A DNA stretch of 64,000 bases from Bradyrhizobium diazoefficiens (GTDB lineage: Bacteria > Pseudomonadota > Alphaproteobacteria > Rhizobiales > Xanthobacteraceae). Below, piece after piece: positions 1 through 8,834 of the stretch. The stretch spans positions 1,258,501-1,322,500 of the forward strand of contig NZ_JAENXS010000001.1 of NCBI RefSeq assembly GCF_016612535.1. Reading direction: 5' to 3'. Every line of letters begins with the position of its first letter. Position 1 is the first letter of the stretch. The notes under the pieces were generated by a model that did not search any database, had not been told where the DNA came from, and saw only the letters and a program-made list of their open reading frames with translations. Both the position numbers and the translations under genes were made by a program.

Positions 1-94
1 GCGGCGCGCCGCGCATGATGCGGTCGAACTGGTCCTGGATCTCCGGGGGATAAGGCGGCGCGAGCGGTACCATACGCGGCGTCGGGGATGACAT
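1..94 (-). CDS. N-terminus of a probable carboxymuconolactone decarboxylase-family protein (cut by window edge)
   Basis: The minus strand opens with ATG at 94 preceded by a good GGAGG ribosome site about eight bases upstream. It reads MSSPTPRMVPLAPPYPPEIQ, then QDQFDRIMRGAP, and runs off the window. A Pro-rich start followed by a helix ending in DRIMRGAP is typical of carboxymuconolactone decarboxylase/AhpD-like proteins, many of which act as alkylhydroperoxide or quinone-responsive enzymes. Only 31 codons are visible, so the family call is tentative. The gene is divergent from the HxlR regulator at 166 and shares with it the inverted-repeat array at 108-146, which suggests that the regulator controls it. 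Confidence 0.45.
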   Translation of the reverse strand, partial: MSSPTPRMVPLAPPYPPEIQDQFDRIMRGAP

Positions 95-107
95 GACCAC
101 CCTCCTT

Positions 108-146
108 GCTACAGTTGCTGTAGCACGACGCTACATTATTCGTAGC
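108..146. promoter_or_regulatory. Double GCTAC-N7-GTAGC operator between divergent genes
   Basis: Two copies of GCTAC-N7-GTAGC lie at 108-124 and 130-146. Their centres are 22 bp apart, about two helical turns, so dimers would sit on the same DNA face. The half-sites between them (120-124 and 130-134) also form GTAGC-N5-GCTAC. The array fills the gap between the minus-strand gene starting at 94 and the HxlR gene starting at 166. HxlR proteins bind as dimers to short inverted repeats, so this is the likely autoregulatory and target operator. Confidence 0.6.
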
Positions 147-165
147 AAGACGCAAGAGGGTCGCG

Positions 166-492
166 ATGGCAAAACAGGCAGTATCAGGGGAACGCCGCGT
201 GCGCGGCTCGCGCACTGGTCGGCCGATCATGGCGCTGCTCGATCTCCTCGGGCGGCGCTGGAGCTTGCGGATCTTGTGGGAGTTGCGCGACGCCCCCCTC
301 ACCTCGCGCGCCCTGCGCACGGCCTGCGACGAGGCCTCGCCGACGGTGCTGCAGGCGCGACTGACCGAATTGCGCGAGGCGGGGTTTGTGGAGCTGGGCG
401 AAGGCGGAGGCTATGGCTTGACGCCGCTCGGACGGGACTTGTGCGAGACGTTCATGCCGCTGCACCGGTTTGCGGAGAGGTGGAAGAAGTAG
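166..492 (+). CDS. HxlR-family winged-helix transcriptional regulator
   Basis: A 108-residue protein with the HxlR layout: a basic N-terminus, then MALLDLLGRRWSLRILWELR (about residues 22-41, first helix with the conserved WxxRILWEL pattern), a recognition-helix region ending in SPTVLQARLTELREAGFV, and a beta-wing GGYGLTPLGRDL. These regulators usually sense electrophiles or redox state and control a divergent enzyme gene. Here the divergent neighbour is a probable carboxymuconolactone decarboxylase-like protein. The start is the ATG at 166, with an AGAGG-like site upstream. No cysteine is placed like that of YodB-type sensors: the only clear cysteines are in TACDEAS and LCETF. Confidence 0.85.
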   Translation: MAKQAVSGERRVRGSRTGRPIMALLDLLGRRWSLRILWELRDAPLTSRALRTACDEASPTVLQARLTELREAGFVELGEGGGYGLTPLGRDLCETFMPLHRFAERWKK

Positions 493-529
493 GGCCGCGT
501 TACCCTCTCCTGGAGGGGTCCGAGACGAG

Positions 530-973
530 CTACGCCGCCGCGACCGTCAGATTCGCGCCATCCACCTGCACCACCTTCACCCGCGTCCCGGCCGGCGTAT
601 CCGGTCCAGCCACGCGCCACACCGTGTCGCCGATGCGCATGGTCCCGTTGCCGTCGACGATCGGCTTCTCCAGCGTGAACTCGCGGCCGAGCAACGCCTC
701 GCTGCGCTTGTTGAGGAACGAGCTGGAGCTCGCATCCAGCTTCGGCCGGGCGAGCCGGCGCCACACCGGCACCGCAGCTGCTGCGAACACCGCAAACATC
801 ACGAGCTGAATCTGCCAGGACATGACAACGGCGAACGAGATCAGGCCGACCAGCAGTGCTGCCAACCCGAGCCACAACAAGAACACCCCCGGCGCGATCA
901 CCTCCAGCGCCATCAGGATGAAGCCAAAGATCAGCCAATTCCAGGTGCCGAGCGATACGAACATGTCGGTCAT
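530..973 (-). CDS. NfeD-like membrane protein
   Basis: The start is taken at 973 (MTDMFVSLGTWNW), preceded by AAGAGG; 147 residues. Two or three hydrophobic segments cover roughly residues 8-70, with the WNWLIFGFILMALEVIAPG signature of NfeD proteins. A soluble C-terminal OB-fold domain follows (LLGREFTLEKPIVDGNGTMR ... GDTVWRVAGPD ... GTRVKVVQVDGANLTV). NfeD proteins partner with SPFH/stomatin proteins in membrane microdomain maintenance. The SPFH gene lies directly upstream on the same strand (ends 1079), so the two probably form one transcript. This is the short NfeD form without the N-terminal ClpP-like protease. Confidence 0.85.
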   Translation of the reverse strand: MTDMFVSLGTWNWLIFGFILMALEVIAPGVFLLWLGLAALLVGLISFAVVMSWQIQLVMFAVFAAAAVPVWRRLARPKLDASSSSFLNKRSEALLGREFTLEKPIVDGNGTMRIGDTVWRVAGPDTPAGTRVKVVQVDGANLTVAAA

Positions 974-1078
974 GACACGACCTCTTGATATTGGCGCATG
1001 CCCGCCGCGCAAACGCGTTCCGCGTTTGTCGCGAGGGAAAACCTGTCCCCACTTTTCCGGGGCATGCGCATAACTCTT

Positions 1079-2074
1079 TTACCGCGGCGGCGCCACGGGC
1101 GGCGTCGGACTCGTCGCCGGCACCGAGCCGCGGCGGGCGGCGGCTGAAGCGGATGCGGCGCTTTCGCCGAAGGTCGCCTTCGCGATCTCGCCGATGCCGG
1201 CGAGCGAGCCCAGCAAGCTCACGGCCTCCATCGGCAGCATGATGATCTTCTGGTTCGGCGCATCCGCGAACTGGCCGAATGCCTTGATATATTTGTCGGC
1301 GATGAAGTAGTTCAGCGCGGCGACGTCACCCTTGGCGATGGCCTCGCTGACCATTTGCGTGGCCTTGGCCTCGGCTTCCGCCGACCGCTCGCGCGCTTCG
1401 GCGTCACGAAAGGCGGCCTCGCGGCGGCCTTCGGCCTGGAGGATCTGGCCCTGTTTTGCACCTTCAGCACGGAGGATCTCAGACTGGCGCGCGCCTTCCG
1501 CCTGAAGGATGTCGGCGCGCTTGACGCGCTCCGCCTTCATCTGGCGGCCCATCGCCTCGACGAGATCGGCGGGCGGCACGATGTCCTTGATCTCGATGCG
1601 ATTGACCTTGAGGCCCCAGGGCGAGACCGCGGCATCGACCACACGTAGCAGGCGCTCGTTGATCACGTCACGGTGCGACAGCACCTGGTCCAGATCCATC
1701 GACCCCATCACCGAGCGGATGTTGGTCATGGTCAAGACGATGATCGCCTGCTCGAGATTGGAGACCTCGTAGCTTGCCTTGGCGGCATCGAACACCTGGA
1801 AGAAGGCGACGCCGTCCACCGTCACGGTGGCGTTGTCCTTGGTGATCACCTCCTGCTCGGGAATGTTGATCACCTGCTCCATCATGTTGATCTTGCGCCC
1901 GACGCGATCGAAATAGGGCACGATCAGATTGAGCCCGGGGCTCAGCGTCTGGGTGTATTTGCCGAACCGCTCGATGGTCCAGTCATAGCCCTGCGGCACC
2001 GTCTTCACGCCGGCAATCAGCGTGACGATGACGAGCAAGACCAGAACAATCGCGAAAACATCGAAGCCGCTCAT
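1079..2074 (-). CDS. SPFH/Band 7 stomatin-like protein (QmcA type)
   Basis: The start is set at 2074 ([13 protein letters not shown]) with GGAGG just upstream; 331 residues. A single N-terminal membrane segment (about residues 4-22) is followed by the SPFH domain with [20 protein letters not shown] and [16 protein letters not shown] coiled-coil region rich in [17 protein letters not shown] repeats covers residues about 195-260. The low-complexity Ala/Pro tail ([15 protein letters not shown]) is variable in this family. Members oligomerise in the cytoplasmic membrane and work with NfeD partners; the NfeD gene follows 105 bp downstream. The exact substrate or client is unknown. Confidence 0.88.
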   Translation of the reverse strand: MSGFDVFAIVLVLLVIVTLIAGVKTVPQGYDWTIERFGKYTQTLSPGLNLIVPYFDRVGRKINMMEQVINIPEQEVITKDNATVTVDGVAFFQVFDAAKASYEVSNLEQAIIVLTMTNIRSVMGSMDLDQVLSHRDVINERLLRVVDAAVSPWGLKVNRIEIKDIVPPADLVEAMGRQMKAERVKRADILQAEGARQSEILRAEGAKQGQILQAEGRREAAFRDAEARERSAEAEAKATQMVSEAIAKGDVAALNYFIADKYIKAFGQFADAPNQKIIMLPMEAVSLLGSLAGIGEIAKATFGESAASASAAARRGSVPATSPTPPVAPPR

Positions 2075-2281
2075 ATGTCCTCCAAGGCGGGAAAAAGATC
2101 CTCCCCGCGCCGTCATTGGTCGGGATCATGACCCTACCGGTTCAGCGGTCGCTTTTCACGTCGGCATCCACACCATTCTGCACAAGACGCAGGGAGAGGG
2201 AATGGTCACGTTTATGTATTTGCGGAGCGCTCTTGAAAGCACGCAGCGCAGACCTACCGGCAAACGTTAAGAATTGCGCCG

Positions 2282-3250
2282 CTACTCGATGACATCGTTC
2301 GCGGTTGCGAGCAGGCTTGGGGGGAGCGTGATGCCGATCGCCCTGGCCGTCTTCAGGTTGATCGCGAGCTCGAGCTTGGTCGGATTCTGGACCGGCAGGT
2401 CGGCCGCCTGCGCGCCCCTGAGGATGCGATCAATATAGCTGGCGGCACGCCGCAGCTGCTCGGCGCTGTCGGTGCTGTAGGACATCAGCCCGCCCTCGTC
2501 GACGAAGGTGCGGCTCCAGAACATCGCCGGCGCTCGCGCTTCGGCAATCGCCGCCAGCAGATGCGCGCGATTGGCCATGGTGAAGAAGTCGGGCAGCACC
2601 AGAAAGCCGCCATCCCTGTGCGAGGCCAGCGCGGCGAGCGAGGCCGCGTCGTGGACCGGCGCGGGCTCGACCGTCACACCGAGCGTCCGCGCGGCGTCTT
2701 CGATGGTGCGCAGCATCAGCGGCGCGAATGGGGCGGTGGCGGGATTGTAGACCACGAAGACGCGAGACACTTTTGGCGTGACTTGTGCCAGCATCTCCAG
2801 CCATTTGCCCGCCAATGGACCATCGTAATCGGTGAAGCCGGTGATGTTGCCGCCGGGGTGGGCGAGGTTTTGGACAAAACCTTGGCTGACGGGATCGGTG
2901 ACCACGGCAAACACGATCGGGATTGTCGTGGTGCGCTGGCGCAGCTCCTCAACCGATGGCGTGCCGAGCGCGAGCAGGATGTCGGGCTTGAGCGCAATCA
3001 GATCGTCGGCAAGCCGCGCGATGCGCGCGCGATCGCCGGCGCCGCTGCGCCAGTCGACCTTGAGATTGTCCTGCTCCTTCCAGCCATGAGCGGCGAGCGC
3101 CTCAGCCAGACGGGTCTGGCCAATCACGTCATCGCCGGCGATCACCGAGAGCACCCCGAGCCGGCGCGTCGCATTCGGCTGCTGCGCCAGCACTGGGGCC
3201 GGCAGCGCCATGATCATCCCAAGAAGCGCCAGACATTCGCGGCGGTTCAT
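2282..3250 (-). CDS. ABC transporter substrate-binding protein (TrpX/YtrF-like family), orphan
   Basis: 322 residues with an export signal (MNRRECLALLGMIMALPAPVLAQ, cleavage near residue 22) and the periplasmic-binding fold of the uncharacterised ABC family PF04392. Recognisable blocks include RRLGVLSV, TRLAEALAAHGW, PDILLALGTPSV, IPIVFAVVTDPVSQGFV, PGGNITGFT and the C-terminal NLKTARAIGITLPPSLL followed by ANDVIE. Many paralogues of this type occur in Bradyrhizobium, often without cognate permease genes, and none is seen here. The start codon lies 9 bp after the hemH stop on the same strand, so it may be co-transcribed. The ligand cannot be inferred. Confidence 0.82.
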   Translation of the reverse strand: MNRRECLALLGMIMALPAPVLAQQPNATRRLGVLSVIAGDDVIGQTRLAEALAAHGWKEQDNLKVDWRSGAGDRARIARLADDLIALKPDILLALGTPSVEELRQRTTTIPIVFAVVTDPVSQGFVQNLAHPGGNITGFTDYDGPLAGKWLEMLAQVTPKVSRVFVVYNPATAPFAPLMLRTIEDAARTLGVTVEPAPVHDAASLAALASHRDGGFLVLPDFFTMANRAHLLAAIAEARAPAMFWSRTFVDEGGLMSYSTDSAEQLRRAASYIDRILRGAQAADLPVQNPTKLELAINLKTARAIGITLPPSLLATANDVIE

Positions 3251-3259
3251 GGGCGCTCC

Positions 3260-4297
3260 TCAGATCCAGCCCTGAAGCTCGCGCAGCACCAGCGTGCGGA
3301 TCACCTCCATGCCGGGATCGCTGTCATTGAGGCACGGAATCGCGGAAAACTGCTCGCCGCCATTATGCCTGAAGATCTCGGCATTCTCCTGCGCGATCTC
3401 CTCGAGCGTCTCCAGACAGTCGGCGGAAAAGCCCGGCATCACCACCGCAATGCGGCGCACGCCTTCCTTGGCGAGGCGCTCCATGGTCTTGTCGGTGTAG
3501 GGCTGCAGCCATTCATCATTGCCGAAGCGTGACTGAAAGGTCAGCAGCAGCTTTGTCTCGTCCATCCCAAGGCGGCGGCGCAGCGCCTCCGTCGTGGCGA
3601 CGCAATGGCCCTGATAGGGATCGCCCTTATCGACATAGGATTTCGGCATGCCGTGGAAGGAGGCAACGATCAGCTCCGGCTTGAACGGCAGCGTGGCGAG
3701 ATGCGTCTCGATCGAGGTCGCCAGTGCCTCGATATAGGCCTCGTCCTCGTAATAAGGCGGCGTCACCCGCAGCGTCGGCTGGTTGCGCAGGCGAGCAAAC
3801 ACGCGGAATACCTCGTCGCAGACGGTTGCCGAGGTCGGGGCGGAATATTGCGGATAAAGGGGAACGGCGAGGATGCGGTCGCACCCCTTCGCGATCAGTG
3901 CATCGATCCCCGCCTTGATCGACGGATTGCCGTAGCGCATCGCCCAGTCCACCACGACATGCGCGCGGTCCGACAGCGCGGCCGCGAGCTTGTCGGCTTG
4001 CGACCGCGTGATGGTCTTCAGCGGCGATTCGTTGCGCTCGTTATTCCAGATCTTCCGGTAGTCGAGCGCCTTGGTCCGAGGGCGACTGCGCAGGATGATG
4101 CCGTTGAGAACCAACTGCCATATCAGGCCCTGATCCTCGATGACGCGGGCGTCCGACAGGAATTCCTTGAGGTAGACCCGCACACCCGGGGCGTCGGCGG
4201 TGTCGGGCGTGCCGAGATTGACCAGCAGCACGCCGACGCGCGGCTGGGCCGGCTGCGCGACCGGCTTTGCGGTCTGGATGGAGGCAATGGCGGTCAT
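3260..4297 (-). CDS. hemH: Ferrochelatase
   Basis: 345 residues. HemH inserts Fe2+ into protoporphyrin IX in the last step of haem synthesis. The family start RVGVLLVNLGTPD is at about residue 20, with VRVYLKEFLSDARVIE after it. The catalytic/metal His is in VASFHGMPKSY (H215) and the acidic partner is in GFSADCLETLEEI (E297). The ATG at 4297 was chosen; an Ala/Gln-rich tail of about 19 residues precedes the domain. No [2Fe-2S] C-terminal Cys cluster is seen. No clear iron-control (Irr/RirA) motif was recognised upstream. The substrate-binding protein gene follows 9 bp downstream. Confidence 0.95.
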   Translation of the reverse strand: MTAIASIQTAKPVAQPAQPRVGVLLVNLGTPDTADAPGVRVYLKEFLSDARVIEDQGLIWQLVLNGIILRSRPRTKALDYRKIWNNERNESPLKTITRSQADKLAAALSDRAHVVVDWAMRYGNPSIKAGIDALIAKGCDRILAVPLYPQYSAPTSATVCDEVFRVFARLRNQPTLRVTPPYYEDEAYIEALATSIETHLATLPFKPELIVASFHGMPKSYVDKGDPYQGHCVATTEALRRRLGMDETKLLLTFQSRFGNDEWLQPYTDKTMERLAKEGVRRIAVVMPGFSADCLETLEEIAQENAEIFRHNGGEQFSAIPCLNDSDPGMEVIRTLVLRELQGWI

Positions 4298-4382
4298 GGT
4301 ATCCGTTGCGTCGCGCGTTGCACCGAGCTTGTCAAGTTTGGGCCGGTTTCGCTAGGCTTCATCGCGCGGGGGAGACGAAACC

Positions 4383-4781
4383 ATGATGCTCGCCGAATGG
4401 TGCGTGTTCGGAGCGGTGCTGCTCTATCTGTTGACGCTTGCGGGCGGCAAATTGACGGCAATTCGCCGGTTCGACAATGCCAATCCGCGCGATCCCGCCT
4501 TCTTCCAGGATCCGATCCGGGCCCGCGCGCTAGGGGCCCATCAGAACGGCATCGAGACCCTTCCGTTCTTCGCCTTTGCGGTGTTGCTCGCGGAATTCCG
4601 CGATTCACCGCAGCGCCTGGTCGACGAGCTCGCAGTGCTGTTCCTGATCGTCCGGATCGCCTACGTACTGACCTATCTCGGCAATCGCCCGACGCTGCGT
4701 TCGATCCTCTGGAACATCGGCTTTGCGATCAATCTCGGGATTTTCTTTATGCCGGCGTTGAAGAAGTTCTTGCCGGTGTGA
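4383..4781 (+). CDS. MAPEG-family integral membrane protein
   Basis: 132 residues with about four transmembrane helices. The MAPEG core is visible: a polar stretch RFDNANPRDPAFFQDPIRAR between helices 1 and 2, then RALGAHQNGIETLPFFAFAVLLAE, the hallmark R-A-x-x-N-x-x-E motif. The Arg and Glu in this motif belong to the glutathione site in eukaryotic members; the bacterial role is unknown. ATG at 4383 or 4386 are both possible, with GGGGGAG upstream. The gene is convergent with the NicO gene, and the palindromic element at 4795-4877 sits between them. Confidence 0.85.
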   Translation: MMLAEWCVFGAVLLYLLTLAGGKLTAIRRFDNANPRDPAFFQDPIRARALGAHQNGIETLPFFAFAVLLAEFRDSPQRLVDELAVLFLIVRIAYVLTYLGNRPTLRSILWNIGFAINLGIFFMPALKKFLPV

Positions 4782-4794
4782 GGCTTCTCGAATC

Positions 4795-4877
4795 GTAGCC
4801 CGGATGGAGCGAAGCGAAATCCGTGGCCTATCAGCGCCGATGCTGTCCCGGATTACGCTGCGCTCCATCCGGGCTAC
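4795..4877. repeat. Palindromic intergenic element with GTAG heads
   Basis: GTAGCCCGGATGGAGCG at 4795-4811 is repeated exactly in inverted orientation at 4861-4877, and inner segments also pair partly. Both ends begin with GTAG when read inward, the head sequence of REP elements. It lies between the convergent MAPEG and NicO genes and could also act as a bidirectional transcription stop. Confidence 0.75.
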
Positions 4878-4889
4878 CAGGCTTCTTGC

Positions 4890-5990
4890 TCAAAAACACG
4901 TCGTCCGTTCGGCGGCGATATAGCCGAACAACAGCCCTGCGCCGAACAGCAGCACGAGGGCGGCGGCGGCGAATTCGATGCCGCGCATGAACAGCGCGCC
5001 GCCGCCGTCGCGGCCCGCGCTCAGGCGGCCAGCGATGTCCTTGGCGGAGACCGCGACGATCGCGATGGCGGCGACCGTGATCGCCGTGCCGAGCCCCATC
5101 AGGACGGTCGCGGCGATGCCAGCCCAAAGCAGGCCCTGGGCCAGCGCGAACACCAGCACCAGGATCGCCCCCGAACAGGGGCGGATGCCCACGGTCAGGA
5201 TCGCGCCGAATCCGCGCCGCCAGCCGCCGGGGCCGGCGAGCTCGCTCGGCGTGGGGCCGTGGGAATGGCCGCAATGCTCGTCGTGGACATGATCATGATG
5301 AGCGTGTGCGTGACTGTGATCGTGGTCATGGTGATCATGCGCATCATGATGATGGTGATGGCCGTGATCGTGATGGTGTGGCACGCCCGCGATCGCCGGC
5401 ACCGGCTGCGCCGCCTGCAGCGCGCGGATGAAGGTGCCGCCCTTGACCCAGACCAGCCGCAGGCCGAACAGCGCGATCAGGCCGTAGCTCGCGATCTCGA
5501 TCGCCCCTTCCGCCTTGCACATGGTTTTCGCGGTGGCGTTCAGGATCCAGGCTGAGATGCCGACGATCAGGATCGCTACCAGTGACTGCATCAGCGCCGA
5601 GGCAAACGACAGCGCGATGCCGCGCCGCGCGGTCTCGCGGTTGGCGACGAGATAGGAAGCGATCACCGCCTTGCCGTGGCCGGGACCGGCAGCATGAAAG
5701 ATGCCGTAGGCGAACGAGATGAACAGCAGCGTCCACACCGCCGAGCCGTCGGATTTGGCGGCGCGGATGGTCGACGACATCTGGCGATAGAATTCCGACT
5801 GCTTCGCCAGCAGCCAGCCGATGAGGCCGCTGGCCTCGGGCTCGGCCGCTTGCGTAGGCCGCGGCGCGCCAAACGGGTTTTGCGCGAGGAGATCGTGGCG
5901 TGCGGCATCGGCTAGGCCGACAACCAGGAGAACGGCGGCGCAGACGATGAGCCCGCGCCCAAGAGGCGAGAGTTGCGGCTTCAAGGGCAA
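4890..5990 (-). CDS. NicO-family nickel/cobalt exporter (RcnA-like) with His-rich loop
   Basis: 366 residues with several transmembrane helices. The NicO signatures are FHAAGPGHGKAVIASYLVA (residues about 98-116) and VGIRPCSGAILVLVFAL late in the protein. A cytoplasmic or periplasmic loop of about 45 residues is packed with His and Asp (from GVPHHHDHG to EHCGHSHG), as expected for divalent-metal binding. The reading frame begins with TTG at 5990, which overlaps the DUF1007 stop by 10 nt; a second TTG at 5984 has the better ribosome-site spacing (GGTGGA). This overlap implies translational coupling. DUF1007 plus NicO is a recurrent pair. The substrate (Ni, Co or Zn) is not proven. Confidence 0.85.
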   Translation of the reverse strand: MPLKPQLSPLGRGLIVCAAVLLVVGLADAARHDLLAQNPFGAPRPTQAAEPEASGLIGWLLAKQSEFYRQMSSTIRAAKSDGSAVWTLLFISFAYGIFHAAGPGHGKAVIASYLVANRETARRGIALSFASALMQSLVAILIVGISAWILNATAKTMCKAEGAIEIASYGLIALFGLRLVWVKGGTFIRALQAAQPVPAIAGVPHHHDHGHHHHHDAHDHHDHDHSHAHAHHDHVHDEHCGHSHGPTPSELAGPGGWRRGFGAILTVGIRPCSGAILVLVFALAQGLLWAGIAATVLMGLGTAITVAAIAIVAVSAKDIAGRLSAGRDGGGALFMRGIEFAAAALVLLFGAGLLFGYIAAERTTCF

Positions 5991-6613
5991 TCCACCGTGA
6001 TCTTGTTGGCGAACATCATGCCGAAATTGACGTTCGGGCCATCCATGAAGTTCTGCTCGTTGAGCTTCTGCGCGCTCGCGGTGCCGTCGCTGGGACGATC
6101 GAGCTTCATCCGGCAGCCTGCGGGCGCGCCGACCAGCTTGACCGGATTATCCTTGGCCATCTGGAAGTCGATGAAGAAGGAGCGGTCGAACACTTCGAGC
6201 ACCAGTTGCTTGGGCTTGATGGGAGTCTTAAGCGGCAGCGTGAAGTGCAGGGTCAGCTCGGTATCCTTGTAGTCGAGGAAGTAGTCGACCGGCTCGTTGA
6301 AACGCTCTTTCTTGCCGTCGGCTCGCGCAAAGGTGAAGAAGGCATATTCCTTCAGCGACTCGACGTTGGTCTGTGCCAGCGGCCCCAGCTCCTCGCGCGT
6401 ATAGGCGCCCTTCTTCTTCGTTTCGAGCCCCTGCACCGCATAGGCCGAGAACATGTCGTCGAACGTCCAGACATGGCGAACGCCGGTGATGCTGCCGTCC
6501 TCGGCGTAAAGCAATTCGCTGGTCGCGGTGATCCAGACATGCGGATGCGCGCACGCCGCGCCGGCCCCGAGCATCACGGTGGCGGCGAGCAGCCATCCCA
6601 GCAGCGCGCGCAT
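5981..6613 (-). CDS. DUF1007 periplasmic protein, partner of NicO exporter
   Basis: 210 residues with a signal peptide (MRALLGWLLAATVMLGAGAACA) followed directly by HPHVWITATSELLY, the conserved start of DUF1007 proteins. Downstream blocks VWTFDDMFSAYAVQG and LKEYAFFTFARADGK fit the family. The N-terminal His-Pro-His after cleavage suggests metal binding, though this is inference. The gene starts 5 bp after the M3 peptidase stop and ends inside the start of the NicO gene, so the three genes form one operon. Confidence 0.87.
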   Translation of the reverse strand: MRALLGWLLAATVMLGAGAACAHPHVWITATSELLYAEDGSITGVRHVWTFDDMFSAYAVQGLETKKKGAYTREELGPLAQTNVESLKEYAFFTFARADGKKERFNEPVDYFLDYKDTELTLHFTLPLKTPIKPKQLVLEVFDRSFFIDFQMAKDNPVKLVGAPAGCRMKLDRPSDGTASAQKLNEQNFMDGPNVNFGMMFANKITVDCP

Positions 6614-6618
6614 GCCGC

Positions 6619-8700
6619 TCAGGCCGCCTTGGCGTCGTCGAGCAGGCCGCGGCGACGGAGCAGCGCATCGGGCTCGGGCGGGCGGCCGCGGAACGCCTCA
6701 TAGGCGGCTTCCGGATCGACGGAGCCACCGCTCGAATAGATGTCGTCGTGGAGACGTTTCGCTACCGCCGGGTCGAAGATGTTGCCGGCCTCCTCGAAAG
6801 CGCCGAAGGCATCGGCGTCCATCACCTCCGACCACATGTAGCTGTAATAGCCGGCCGCATAATGGTCGCCGGAGAAGATATGGCCAAACTGGGTGGGCCG
6901 GTGCCGCATCGAGATTTCCTCGGGCATGCCGATTTTCTCCAGCTCGCGTCTCTCGAAGGCGCGGACATCCTGCGCGACTGAGGCCGGCTGGGAGTGGAAT
7001 TCGAGGTCGACCAGCGCCGAGGAGACGAACTCCACGGTGGCAAAGCCCTGGTTGAACTTTCGCGCGGCGAGGAAGCGCTTGAGCAGGTCGTCCGGCAGCG
7101 GCTCGCCGGTCTGGTAGTGGCGGGCGAACTGCTGGAGCACCTCGGGCCGCTCCTGCCAGTGCTCATAGAGCTGCGACGGCAGCTCGACGAAGTCGGTGAA
7201 GACCGAGGTGCCCGACAGCGATGGATAGGTCACGTTGGACAGCATGCCGTGCAGGCCGTGGCCGAACTCGTGGAACAAAGTGCGGGCATCGTCGGGCGAC
7301 AACAGCGACGGCTCGCCGCCGGTGCCCTTGGCAAAGTTGCAGACATTGATGACGAGCGGCGCGATCTCGCCGTCGAGCTTCTGCTGGTCGCGCAGCGAGG
7401 TCATCCAGGCACCGGAGCGCTTCGACGGCCGGGCATAGTAATCGCCGTAGAACAGCGCCTTGTGCTTGCCGTCGGGGCCCTTCACCTCCCAGACCCGGAC
7501 GTCGGGGTGCCAGACCGGCACATCCTTGCGCTCCGCGAAGGTGATACCGAACAGGCGCGTGGCGCAATCGAAGGCGGCGGCGATCATGTGGTCGAGCGTC
7601 AGATACGGCTTGATCGCGGCATCGTCGAAATTGGCGCGCTGAAGCCGAAGCTTTTCGGCGTAGAAGCGCCAGTCCCACGGCGCGAGCTTGAAATTGCCAC
7701 CCTCTTCCGTGATCAGCGCCTGCATCTCGTCGCGGTCGGCGAGCGCACGGGCCCGGGCTGGTTTCCAGACCCGCTCCAGCAGGCCGCGAACCGCGTCGGG
7801 GGTCTTGGCCATGGAGTCCTCGAGCCGGTAGGCGGCGAAGGTCGGATAGCCCAAGAGCTTGGCGCTCTCCTCGCGCAGCTGCAGAATCTCGCCGATGGTC
7901 GTGTTGTTGTCGTTGGCATTGCCGTTGTCGCCCCGCGCCGTGAAGGCCTTGTAGACTTTCTCGCGCAGGTCACGCCTCGCCGAGCTCTTCAGGAACGGCT
8001 CGGTCGAGGAGCGCGACAGCGTCACGATGGCCTTGCCGGACATGCCGCGGTCTTCTGCCGCAGCCTTAGCGGCGGCCACAAAACTCTCCGGCAGGCCCTG
8101 GCGGTCGGCCTCCCCCAACTCCATGAACCAGTCCTGCTCGTCGCCGAGCAGATGATGGCTGAAACCGGTCGCGAGCTGGGCCAGCTTCTCGTTGATCTCG
8201 GCCATGCGCGTCTTGGCCTCGTCGGAGAGGCCGGCGCCGGCGCGGTGGAAGCGGGTGTAGGTGCGCTCCAGGAGACGGAGCTGCTCCGGGTCGAGGGCGA
8301 GATTGGCACGGTTCTCGTGCAGCTGGGCGATGCGACCAAACAGCACGGCGTTCATCATGATGGGATTCCAGTGTCGCGCCATCCGCAAGGAGACCTCCTT
8401 GTCGATGTCCAGGATGGCGGGGTTGGAATGCGCCGAGACCAGGTCGTAGAAGACCGAAGCGACCTTGTTCAGAAGCTTGCCGGAGCGCTCCAGCGCCATG
8501 ACGGTGTTGGCAAAGTCGGGCGCGGCCGGATCGTTGGTGATCGCGGCAATCTCGGCGGAGTGATCGGCGAAGGCCTGTTCGAAGGCGGGCAGGAAGTGCT
8601 CCGGCGCGATCTCGTCGAAGGGCGGGGTCGCAAACGGCGTCAGCCAGGCCCTCAGCAGCGGGTTGGTCTCGGAGTCCGTAGTTTGGCGGGGGTCTGACAT
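6619..8700 (-). CDS. M3-family zinc oligopeptidase (Dcp / oligopeptidase A type)
   Basis: 693 residues from the ATG at 8700 (MSDPRQTTDSETNPLLRAW). An upstream in-frame extension looks non-coding and lacks a ribosome site. The HExxH zinc motif is in TLFHEFGHGLHGML (His about residue 476), and the third ligand region FVELPSQLYEHW follows about 25 residues later, as in M3 peptidases. The N-terminal TPPFDEIAPEHFLPAFEQAF is typical of the Dcp/OpdA group. No signal peptide is present, so it acts in the cytoplasm on short peptides. It is first in an operon with DUF1007 and NicO genes; the functional link is unclear. Confidence 0.92.
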   Translation of the reverse strand: MSDPRQTTDSETNPLLRAWLTPFATPPFDEIAPEHFLPAFEQAFADHSAEIAAITNDPAAPDFANTVMALERSGKLLNKVASVFYDLVSAHSNPAILDIDKEVSLRMARHWNPIMMNAVLFGRIAQLHENRANLALDPEQLRLLERTYTRFHRAGAGLSDEAKTRMAEINEKLAQLATGFSHHLLGDEQDWFMELGEADRQGLPESFVAAAKAAAEDRGMSGKAIVTLSRSSTEPFLKSSARRDLREKVYKAFTARGDNGNANDNNTTIGEILQLREESAKLLGYPTFAAYRLEDSMAKTPDAVRGLLERVWKPARARALADRDEMQALITEEGGNFKLAPWDWRFYAEKLRLQRANFDDAAIKPYLTLDHMIAAAFDCATRLFGITFAERKDVPVWHPDVRVWEVKGPDGKHKALFYGDYYARPSKRSGAWMTSLRDQQKLDGEIAPLVINVCNFAKGTGGEPSLLSPDDARTLFHEFGHGLHGMLSNVTYPSLSGTSVFTDFVELPSQLYEHWQERPEVLQQFARHYQTGEPLPDDLLKRFLAARKFNQGFATVEFVSSALVDLEFHSQPASVAQDVRAFERRELEKIGMPEEISMRHRPTQFGHIFSGDHYAAGYYSYMWSEVMDADAFGAFEEAGNIFDPAVAKRLHDDIYSSGGSVDPEAAYEAFRGRPPEPDALLRRRGLLDDAKAA

Positions 8701-8834
8701 CGCTGGTCCCGTTTTTTCGCTGGTTTGTTGGGTCCAGCTATAGCACGCGATGGGGCTTTTTTGGGCCATTTGGCCTTGCTCCCGCCGGTGTTTTCGGGGA
8801 GATTGCGGCCCTCGAAACTACGGACCTCAACGCC

